Shown here one piece after another: positions 1 to 5,236 of a stretch of 5,236 nucleotides of DNA. The translations under genes were made by a program, and so were the position numbers. The number at the start of each line of letters is the position of its first letter. Position 1 is the first letter of the stretch. The notes beneath the pieces were generated by a model. The model had not been told where the DNA came from. It ran no database searches and saw only the letters and a program-made list of their open reading frames with translations. Source of the DNA: Bacteroidales bacterium. GTDB lineage: Bacteria; Bacteroidota; Bacteroidia; Bacteroidales; B18-G4. The DNA is taken from contig JAGLEK010000138.1 in the NCBI GenBank assembly GCA_023145125.1, positions 1 to 5,236 on the forward strand, in the 5' to 3' direction.

Positions 1-1958
1 CTGCTGATCCTTATTTGCAATTTGCTGTTTTTATATGCCATCCATGACAAATTGACGTGATCACCGGCAGGATTGGGAAAGATCCGGAGGCTTTGCCCGA
101 TCAGGTTTTCCTCAACACCAACAAGGTCGGTTTCAAAGTATGCTTCCCATCCGGGTGCCGTGATGGTGTAATTGGATGAAAATGTTATAAACATCCTTCC
201 CGAAGGCGATGTGACCGGGCCGGGTGTAATATCCCCTGAGAATTCTTCCAGCAGCTCCTGGGTTTCCAGGTCAAAGACTTTAACCATATCATATGCTTCT
301 TCAGTATGGAATGAGGTGAAATAGATGGTGAGCTCACTGGCTCCGGGCGGGTCGAGCATCCACATGCAGGTGCTGCCATTATGATAATCACGGGGGCCGC
401 TGCCATCCGAAATATTACCTGATTGTTCTGCAATATTGGTTATTCCGGTACAGTAAACAGGGATTTCGGAAGTATAACTCAGTAGCCATCCCGGTGCTGT
501 CCCTGTAGCATCCGACTGGTAGGTGATCAGCATCTTGTCTCCGCTTGATGTAATATCTGCCGGGATTGCATTTCCCTCAAATGTTCCCAGCACAGGAGCG
601 GCAATTGTTTCTCCATCATATACAGTTACAACATCACCGGCTTCGGTATTGAAGTTCAGGAATTCCAGGCTTATGTTCTCCACAGAATCTTCCGGTGCAA
701 TAAGCCAGCTGCAGTCGCTGTCAGGGAGATATTCGTAAACAGGCCCGCTGCCGTCATCAATGGTGCCATCAGTACCGTTAAGTATCTTTGCATCCTGGCA
801 GTAAAGTGGGTAGCTGTATGTGTTGGTATCCGGGAATCCGTTGATGATAACCTCCTGGGCCAGGTTAAAGTTTGACCCCCCGGGTGTAAGATCATCAGTA
901 TAAAAATATCCGTCATAGGATCCGCTCCAGCCCCAGTTGAAATGATAATAGTTTCCGGCCTGGTAGCCATCGCATACAAAAGCATGCCCATAGATGTTCG
1001 GTACCGACCATCCTGCATAATACATAGGAATGGCCCTGTCGAGGTGGCTGACCAGAAGGCTGTCCCAGTCCATGCTGGTGCTGTCACGGTACACATAAAC
1101 CGTTTCAGGAGAGTATTTAAAGAATGTACGCAGGGCATAAGCTGCCTTATGGTTGTACATCCCGGAACCGTCCGGGCCATATACCATATCACATGCAATT
1201 CCCAGGTGGTGGAGTAAAAGGGCAACTGCAAGGTTGCTTTTATTCAGCGCGGTTGCCATCTTATCCCATTCGTAGGCCGTATTGCCAAAATTAGCAGTCA
1301 GGGTGCCATAAGACGGGCATTCATAAGAATATGACCCTGTGCCGGTTTCAGGCCAGCGGAAGTAATTAACTACCTGTCCGAGTGCTGTAGCTACACAGCC
1401 TGCATAACAATGGCCGCCGGGTCCGGCCCCGTCAGCAGGACACATTTCATTATAGAACTGCCCCTGGTTCCACTGGGTGGTAAGCATGGGTTCAACGGCT
1501 TTATTATTCTTAAGCGGTTGAAGCAGTACCGGGTCATTAGTCAATAGGTGTTCCCACATTCCTGATATCTCCTCTGTGGCAACAATCTGCAAGTCGACAG
1601 CCTCATTAACCTGTAACTTGTATTGTTCCAGTAATGCTGCAAATTGAGGAGGCAGATTAGTATTTGTGTATTTTCCCGACAGGGAATAACCCGGAACAGG
1701 CCTGACATTATCGTATGCGGAGACCAGCACAAAGCCGGCATTTGACATATTCACTACATATATCAGGGTTTTATTCTCATTTTTTAATTCAAATGTTTCT
1801 GCAGGCCTGACAGCGTCATAATCCATTTGCGAGAATTGGTTAATGCGTTCGTAGAAAAAGTTCGTAGCGATCTTTTTGGCAGTGGTTTTATCTATTTTAT
1901 TTGCAAGGATTGTGATCGTGCATAAAAACAGGGTGCTGAGAATAAAAAGCTTTTTCAT
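1..1958 (-). CDS. C10 (streptopain-like) cysteine peptidase precursor with two CUB-like domains and T9SS tail, C-terminus cut by window edge
   Basis: Secreted papain-fold protease of the SpeB/streptopain family (MEROPS C10). I translated the frame from the ATG at 1958-1956 and it stays open for 652 codons to the window edge, with no stop or frameshift. Order seen: signal peptide at about 1-19 (MKK, then a hydrophobic run ending ITILA); a prodomain at about 20-145 resembling the Spi/I69 inhibitor (NAGFVLVSAYD at 73-83); the peptidase at about 155-380, with WNQ at 163-165, nucleophile Cys188 in GCVATA, catalytic His325 in GHAFVCDGY and FNWGWSG at 340-346; CUB-like domain 1 at about 387-498 (cysteines 387 and 416); CUB-like domain 2 at about 503-608 (cysteines 503 and 531); a VGVEE linker at 613-617; and the start of a T9SS type A sorting domain (RIFPNPAGD at 625-633). 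The paralogue suggests about 50 residues are missing. No Shine-Dalgarno is visible, as is usual in Bacteroidota. It is probably self-processed outside the cell. The natural substrate cannot be read from the sequence. Confidence 0.93.
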   Translation of the reverse strand, partial: MKKLFILSTLFLCTITILANKIDKTTAKKIATNFFYERINQFSQMDYDAVRPAETFELKNENKTLIYVVNMSNAGFVLVSAYDNVRPVPGYSLSGKYTNTNLPPQFAALLEQYKLQVNEAVDLQIVATEEISGMWEHLLTNDPVLLQPLKNNKAVEPMLTTQWNQGQFYNEMCPADGAGPGGHCYAGCVATALGQVVNYFRWPETGTGSYSYECPSYGTLTANFGNTAYEWDKMATALNKSNLAVALLLHHLGIACDMVYGPDGSGMYNHKAAYALRTFFKYSPETVYVYRDSTSMDWDSLLVSHLDRAIPMYYAGWSVPNIYGHAFVCDGYQAGNYYHFNWGWSGSYDGYFYTDDLTPGGSNFNLAQEVIINGFPDTNTYSYPLYCQDAKILNGTDGTIDDGSGPVYEYLPDSDCSWLIAPEDSVENISLEFLNFNTEAGDVVTVYDGETIAAPVLGTFEGNAIPADITSSGDKMLITYQSDATGTAPGWLLSYTSEIPVYCTGITNIAEQSGNISDGSGPRDYHNGSTCMWMLDPPGASELTIYFTSFHTEEAYDMVKVFDLETQELLEEFSGDITPGPVTSPSGRMFITFSSNYTITAPGWEAYFETDLVGVEENLIGQSLRIFPNPAGDHVNLSWMAYKNSKLQIRIS

Positions 1959-1997
1959 GGGTTTTTGATTTGAAACATGAATCGTGCAATGTCATAT

Positions 1998-2005
1998 CAA
2001 AAGTA
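1998..2005 (-). promoter_or_regulatory. Candidate Bacteroidota -7 box for the downstream C10 peptidase
   Basis: On the minus strand this reads TACTTTTG, an exact match to the Bacteroidota -7 pattern TAnnTTTG. It ends 40 nt before the ATG at 1958, which would leave a 5' leader of roughly 30-35 nt. I see no convincing -33 TTTG/TTG box at the expected spacing, so the call rests on the -7 box, its position downstream of a terminator, and a matching arrangement at the paralogue. Confidence 0.5.
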
Positions 2006-2070
2006 ATAAAATTTGGGTTTTGTTGAGTGATAGATGTGCATCATACCCATAGCTCTCTTTGGGGAATCAT

Positions 2071-2104
2071 AAAAAAAGGAGAAACCTGAAATTCAGATTT
2101 CTCC
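2071..2104 (-). terminator. Rho-independent terminator of the 701-residue C10 peptidase gene
   Basis: Read on the minus strand, GGAGAAA (2104-2098) pairs with TTTCTCC (2084-2078). A U-G wobble (2097 with 2085) and a CTGA/TCAG inner stem extend the pairing, giving a helix of about 12 bp with a very short loop. It is followed directly by seven Ts (2077-2071). The hairpin starts 35 nt after the TAA stop at 2141-2139. This is a textbook intrinsic terminator in the minus direction. In the plus direction the hairpin lacks a following T tract, so it is unlikely to be bidirectional. Confidence 0.88.
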
Positions 2105-2138
2105 CTATGGTCAAAATGACCTCAGATTTTTATAGAAG

Positions 2139-4244
2139 TTATTTAATAATAACCTTCTTGTTAACAGATCCTTCAGCGCCGCTGATATTCAGGATGTAGA
2201 TGCCTTTGGCAAAATTGCTGACATCGATCCTGTTATTGATCTGTCCTGTAACATTGCTTAATACATTGTTATATATTGCCTCACCGGTAACATTGACCAG
2301 GCGTATTTCAACAGTCTGCGTATTATCCAGATTGAAATTCACGTTCAATGCATCTGTTGCGGGGTTCGGAAAGATGTCGAGCTGTGTGAAAGCTTCCTGT
2401 TCTTCAACACCCACATTGTCTATCTCATAAGTGACCTCCCATCCCGGGTAATTGTTTAAAGAATTTGAACTGAATGTGATAAACACAAATCCTTCATCAC
2501 AAACAAACGGGCCGGGGATATCATCGCCGGAAAATGTTCCCAGTTGTGTGTTGCCATTGAAAACCTTCACAAAGTCCTTGCCTTCTTCTGTTTCGAAATA
2601 GTTGAAATGGACTGTAATGGTATTTGCATACGCAGGCTCGATTCTGAACATACATGTAGCACCGGGAGCATAATGGAATGATCCGCTGCCGTCATCAAAG
2701 GTGCCAACAGGATCGGTAAGTTCAACAATCCCGGCGCAGTATGTAGGGAAATCAGAGAAAAACTCTGCCTTAAAGCCTGTACCGTGGCCACTGCCATCAG
2801 TGTTCAGGGTGATGAGCAGCTTGTTTCCGGTGCTGGTAAGTTGTGAAGGCAGCGTGCTACCTGTATATTCACCAAGCATTGGAGCAGAGGTTGTTTCACC
2901 ATCGTAGATCCTGAGAAAATCACCTGAACCCAGGTCGAACTCAACAAAGTAAATAGTGATATCAGTAATGGAATCTTCAGCGTTCTGAGGGTCGATCAAC
3001 CAGCTGGCATCTGTGTTTGCCTCGTAGTCTTCGATCGGGCCGCTGCCATCGGTAAACTGTCCTGACGTCTGTGTGATCACTTCCAGTCCTGATGCAAAAT
3101 ATGGGTATGCCGGATCGCTGGGATAAAAACTCTTAACACAGGCCTGTCCCATATAAAAACCACCAACATCGTTAAGCGAATAATAACCGTTACCGTAGCC
3201 ACTCCATCCGAAGTTAAAGTGGAAGTTATCACCCTGGTACCCGTCACAAACAAAAGCATGCCCGCCTGAAGTTGAACTTCCGGAATAATATAACGGGCGA
3301 TCAATATCTATATCTCCTTTCAGGATAGCGATCCATGAAGTAAGAGAATAGCTGCTTTTTTCAAGGTAAACCGAATTGTTGTACCTCCAGAAGGCATTCA
3401 GCCGGTTAGGTACAATAAAGCTGTATGAGCCTGATCCGTCGGGGCCGAAGTTCATATTCACAGAAACGGCACAATGGTATCCGAGCTCAGCAATGGGCAT
3501 TGGATTCCTGGAGTTGATATCGTCCATCATCCCGTTCCATTCGTAATATGTATTTTCAAAATCAGCACATTGTACGCCGTACGACAGGTTTCCCGGTGTG
3601 TAGCAATGATCGCCGGTACCATTTATAGGATAACGATAATAATGCATGATCGCAGACATGGCAGTAGCCACACATCCAACATAAACATGGCCACCTGAAC
3701 CACCACCATCTTCAGGGCACATCAGGTTATATGGTGAATCCTGGTTCCACGTGCTGGTGAGCAGGGGATCAACATCCTTAGGATCCCTGAATGTATTTAA
3801 TCCGGAGATCTCATCAGTGAGAAGATGTTTCCAGTCAGAAGCAATGGCTTCATCAGGCTGGATATTATTTTCACGGATGTAGGCGATCTGGTCGACAAAG
3901 CCTTGCATGTAACTGGAATAAACATAAGCGTGTTCCCCTTTGGGATAATCCCCTTTGAAGGAATAGCCGATGATCGGATCATAAGCATCATCTGCAGAGA
4001 TGATCATGAAGCCGCCTGCTGTAAAATCAAAAGCATAATACGCAGGAATGCCATTATGATTGGTAGTGTGTTCATAGGTAACGATCACATCGGTAAATGA
4101 GATTCCCTGATCGTACTGGTTTACTTTTTCATAATAGGCATTGATTGCCACTTTACGGGCATCTTCCTTGTTAACTATGCCTGCCATTCCGCTTGAAAAA
4201 GCAAAAACAACCAGGCTAAGGGTCAGTAATAGAATTTTTTTCAT
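2139..4244 (-). CDS. C10 (streptopain-like) cysteine peptidase precursor with two CUB-like domains and T9SS type A sorting domain, complete
   Basis: Complete 701-residue secreted cysteine protease precursor, paralogous to the gene at 1-1958. Domains in order: signal peptide at about 1-21 (MKKILLL, hydrophobic core, then SSGMAG); Spi/I69-like inhibitory prodomain at about 22-150 (GGFMIISADDAYDPIIGYS at 77-95); C10 peptidase at about 160-378, with WNQ at 166-168, nucleophile Cys191 in GCVATA and catalytic His329 in GGHAFVCDGY; CUB-like domain 1 at about 384-498; CUB-like domain 2 at about 503-608 (cysteines 503 and 531); VGVEE linker at 611-615; and T9SS type A sorting domain at about 621-701 (LDIFPNPATD at 622-631, ending KKVIIK). 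Two features differ from the paralogue: the aromatic motif is FNFGWSG (343-349) rather than FNWGWSG, and CUB domain 1 lacks its usual cysteine pair (Ala384 and Ala413). The ATG at 4244 is favoured because it opens directly into the signal peptide. The gene has its own candidate promoter and a strong terminator, so it is probably monocistronic. Its substrate is unknown. Confidence 0.95.
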   Translation of the reverse strand: MKKILLLTLSLVVFAFSSGMAGIVNKEDARKVAINAYYEKVNQYDQGISFTDVIVTYEHTTNHNGIPAYYAFDFTAGGFMIISADDAYDPIIGYSFKGDYPKGEHAYVYSSYMQGFVDQIAYIRENNIQPDEAIASDWKHLLTDEISGLNTFRDPKDVDPLLTSTWNQDSPYNLMCPEDGGGSGGHVYVGCVATAMSAIMHYYRYPINGTGDHCYTPGNLSYGVQCADFENTYYEWNGMMDDINSRNPMPIAELGYHCAVSVNMNFGPDGSGSYSFIVPNRLNAFWRYNNSVYLEKSSYSLTSWIAILKGDIDIDRPLYYSGSSTSGGHAFVCDGYQGDNFHFNFGWSGYGNGYYSLNDVGGFYMGQACVKSFYPSDPAYPYFASGLEVITQTSGQFTDGSGPIEDYEANTDASWLIDPQNAEDSITDITIYFVEFDLGSGDFLRIYDGETTSAPMLGEYTGSTLPSQLTSTGNKLLITLNTDGSGHGTGFKAEFFSDFPTYCAGIVELTDPVGTFDDGSGSFHYAPGATCMFRIEPAYANTITVHFNYFETEEGKDFVKVFNGNTQLGTFSGDDIPGPFVCDEGFVFITFSSNSLNNYPGWEVTYEIDNVGVEEQEAFTQLDIFPNPATDALNVNFNLDNTQTVEIRLVNVTGEAIYNNVLSNVTGQINNRIDVSNFAKGIYILNISGAEGSVNKKVIIK

Positions 4245-4281
4245 GATATTAATTTGGTTTAATTTGAATTCTAATTGACGG

Positions 4282-4289
4282 CAAATATA
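4282..4289 (-). promoter_or_regulatory. Candidate Bacteroidota -7 box for the 701-residue C10 peptidase
   Basis: The minus strand reads TATATTTG, an exact TAnnTTTG match, ending 38 nt before the ATG at 4244. The spacing is nearly the same as for the paralogue's box (40 nt), which supports both calls. It lies at the end of an alternating AT run, so a chance match is possible, and no clear -33 element is visible. Confidence 0.5.
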
Positions 4290-4336
4290 TATATAATTGT
4301 TTAGTTATGAGATTACGTCCTGCCATTTATTTAATA

Positions 4337-4355
4337 CTGTATACTTATTATACAG
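4337..4355. repeat. Perfect inverted repeat CTGTATA-N5-TATACAG, possible operator
   Basis: CTGTATA (4337-4343) and TATACAG (4349-4355) are exact reverse complements with a 5-nt spacer; the symmetry stops at both outer flanks (A opposite A). It lies between the divergent peptidase and hutI promoters, about 48 nt upstream of the peptidase -7 box. The geometry suits a dimeric DNA-binding regulator. The alternative is a small hairpin or chance symmetry in AT-rich DNA. There is no T tract, so it is not a terminator. Confidence 0.4.
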
Positions 4356-4399
4356 ACTGATGCTTAAGTGTAATGGTTGCACAGATGTAATTAATGTTG

Positions 4400-4424
4400 A
4401 ATTTTTAATTTTTAATTTTTAATT
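4400..4424. repeat. Short tandem repeat, AATTTTT x3 plus AATT
   Basis: Three exact head-to-tail copies of the heptamer AATTTTT occupy 4400-4420, followed by a partial AATT copy to 4424. The A/T phasing is 7 bp rather than a helical turn. It may simply be slippage in an AT-rich spacer. On the plus strand it could act as an upstream AT-rich element for hutI, about 75 bp from the candidate -7 box, but that is inference. Confidence 0.8.
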
Positions 4425-4448
4425 AACTTCATCTTGCTCACCTATTCT

Positions 4449-4487
4449 CAATACTATTAGTAATACAAAGTACGTAATACTTAATAC
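4449..4487. repeat. Cluster of four AATAC words upstream of hutI
   Basis: CAATAC (4449-4454) is followed by three TAATAC copies at 4461-4466, 4475-4480 and 4482-4487. The last three are offset by 14 and 7 bp, and ACGTA at 4472-4476 adds local symmetry. The cluster lies just upstream of the candidate hutI promoter. It could be a regulator-binding array, part of a dispersed intergenic repeat, or low-complexity drift. The last copy contains the in-frame TAA (4482-4484) that bounds the hutI reading frame upstream. Confidence 0.5.
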
Positions 4488-4496
4488 GAATTTTAT

Positions 4497-4504
4497 TATT
4501 TTCG
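4497..4504 (+). promoter_or_regulatory. Weak candidate -7 box for hutI
   Basis: TATTTTCG matches the Bacteroidota TAnnTTTG pattern at all but one fixed position (C in place of the third T). It ends 35 nt before the hutI ATG, close to the 38-40 nt seen for the two peptidase genes. No -33 box is evident. The call depends mainly on position. Confidence 0.3.
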
Positions 4505-4538
4505 CTACTTAAAAGTCATTGTAATTCATTTCAAGTCT

Positions 4539-5236
4539 ATGTCATTATTAATCAAGAATATAAAAGCTTTGCTCCAGCTAAGGGAGGGAGGGGAGTTGAA
4601 GGTTTCCGGAAAAGCAATGGCTGAACTCCCCCTTCTCAATAATGCCTGGTTGCTTACCGATGGGGATATTATCCTGGATTACGGGGCGATGGATTCTTTT
4701 GATACAGCCCTTGAACAGGCTCCTGCCGGCATCAGGCAGATTGATGCTGCCGGCAAAATGCTCCTGCCGGCTTTTTGCGACTCACATACACACCTCGTTT
4801 ATCCCGCCAGCAGGGAAATTGAGTATATTGACAAGATCAGGGGGCTGTCCTATGAGGAGATCGCCAAACGTGGTGGTGGCATTTTAAATTCTGCCGCTAA
4901 AATGCATGAAGCCTCAGAAGAAGAGCTGGTTGCTTCAGCCATGGTGCGGCTGGAGGAGATCATGGGCTTTGGTACGGCAGCCGTGGAGATCAAAAGCGGA
5001 TACGGGCTGAATACAGAGGATGAGTTGAAGATGCTCCGGGTGATCAGGAAGCTGAAAGAACTGTCGCCCGTCAGGATCATTTCCACTTTCCTTGGAGCCC
5101 ATGCCATTCCGGGGGAATATAAGGGGCGGCAGGAGGCATATGTCGACCTTATCATCAATGAAATGATCCCGGAGGTGGCTGCGGAGGAACTTGCTGACTA
5201 CATTGATGTTTTCTGCGACCGGGGGTTCTTCACAGT
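4539..5236 (+). CDS. hutI: Imidazolonepropionase (EC 3.5.2.7), N-terminal part, cut by window edge
   Basis: Cytoplasmic metal-dependent amidohydrolase that opens the ring of 4-imidazolone-5-propanoate to give N-formimidoyl-L-glutamate, the third step of histidine degradation. The frame is open for 232 codons to the window edge; the family is usually about 400-420 residues, so a little over half is present. Seen: the N-terminal beta-rich part (LLIKNIKALLQL, then WLLTDGDIILDYG at 37-49); metal ligands His83 and His85 in DSHTHLVY; Arg92 in SRE; the RGGGIL segment at 111-116; EIKSGYG at 150-156 with substrate-contacting Tyr155; and GAHAIP at 186-191 with His188. The later metal ligands (a His and an Asp in the C-terminal half) lie outside the window. 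The ATG at 4539 is the first in-frame ATG after an in-frame TAA at 4482-4484; the next Met (27) would remove the conserved N-terminal strand. No Shine-Dalgarno is visible. Other hut genes may follow to the right but are not seen. Confidence 0.96.
   Translation, partial: MSLLIKNIKALLQLREGGELKVSGKAMAELPLLNNAWLLTDGDIILDYGAMDSFDTALEQAPAGIRQIDAAGKMLLPAFCDSHTHLVYPASREIEYIDKIRGLSYEEIAKRGGGILNSAAKMHEASEEELVASAMVRLEEIMGFGTAAVEIKSGYGLNTEDELKMLRVIRKLKELSPVRIISTFLGAHAIPGEYKGRQEAYVDLIINEMIPEVAAEELADYIDVFCDRGFFT

Larger units (their letters stand above)
4245..4538. other. AT-rich divergent intergenic region between the C10 peptidase gene and hutI
   Basis: This stretch of 294 bp separates the divergently transcribed peptidase (minus) and hutI (plus) genes and is clearly richer in A+T than the flanking coding DNA. 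It holds a candidate peptidase -7 box, a perfect 7-bp inverted repeat, an AATTTTT heptad repeat, a cluster of AATAC words and a weak candidate hutI -7 box, each listed separately. I see no tRNA, no intrinsic terminator and no convincing small gene in it. Confidence 0.8.

Noticed and set aside
671..1231. 186-codon minus-strand open frame
   Set aside because: It is out of frame with the C10 peptidase gene on the same strand. The peptidase frame is continuous through this stretch and includes the catalytic His motif and CUB domain 1. The other translation shows no recognisable domain.
1..1958. Suspected broken gene (pseudogene) left of position 1958
   Set aside because: No complete start-to-stop frame covers it, which first suggested a frameshift. 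Manual translation shows a single intact 652-codon frame; it only lacks a stop because the window ends.
4337..4355. Terminator hairpin in the divergent intergenic region
   Set aside because: The 7-bp palindrome is AT-rich, has no T tract on either side, and lies upstream of both genes, where no transcript is expected to end.
4400..4487. CRISPR array
   Set aside because: The repeats are only 6-7 bp with no spacers of regular length, far below CRISPR repeat size.
4581..4619. Purine-rich AGGGAGGGAGGGGAG as a Shine-Dalgarno for a later hutI start at Met27
   Set aside because: The purine run ends more than 20 nt before that ATG, too far for a ribosome binding site. Starting there would also remove the conserved N-terminal strand of the enzyme.
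4642..4887. 81-codon plus-strand open frame overlapping hutI
   Set aside because: It is an out-of-frame shadow of hutI; the hutI frame carries the HTH metal site in the same bases.
4850..5158. 102-codon minus-strand open frame inside hutI
   Set aside because: It lies antisense to clearly conserved imidazolonepropionase coding sequence, including the EIKSGYG and GAHAIP motifs, and has no recognisable features of its own.

Overview
The window looks like chromosomal DNA from a member of the Bacteroidota. Three signs point there. Two secreted proteins carry the FPNPA-type start of a type IX secretion (T9SS) C-terminal sorting domain. The promoters resemble the Bacteroidota -7 box (TAnnTTTG). None of the start codons has a Shine-Dalgarno sequence. 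A genus cannot be assigned from this stretch.

Layout. Positions 1-1958 (minus strand) hold a C10 (streptopain-like) cysteine peptidase precursor whose C-terminus runs off the left edge. Positions 2139-4244 (minus strand) hold a complete 701-residue paralogue of the same architecture: signal peptide, inhibitory prodomain, C10 peptidase, two CUB-like domains and a T9SS type A tail. The two genes lie head to tail, separated by 180 bp that hold a strong intrinsic terminator for the upstream copy and a candidate -7 box for the downstream copy. They therefore look like two separately promoted units rather than one operon. Positions 4245-4538 are an AT-rich divergent intergenic region with a perfect inverted repeat and two short repeat clusters. 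Positions 4539-5236 (plus strand) hold the N-terminal 232 residues of imidazolonepropionase (hutI), cut by the right edge.

How the genes work together. The two peptidases are probably exported by Sec, moved across the outer membrane by T9SS, and either released or anchored at the surface. There they would digest extracellular protein after losing their prodomains. HutI is a cytoplasmic enzyme of histidine degradation. Protein digestion outside and amino-acid catabolism inside fit a proteolytic lifestyle, but the genes are divergent and nothing in the sequence proves a functional link.

I found no evidence for a previously undescribed system. The points most worth a second look are the differences between the two peptidase paralogues (loss of a CUB cysteine pair and a Trp-to-Phe change near the active site) and the inverted repeat between the divergent promoters.
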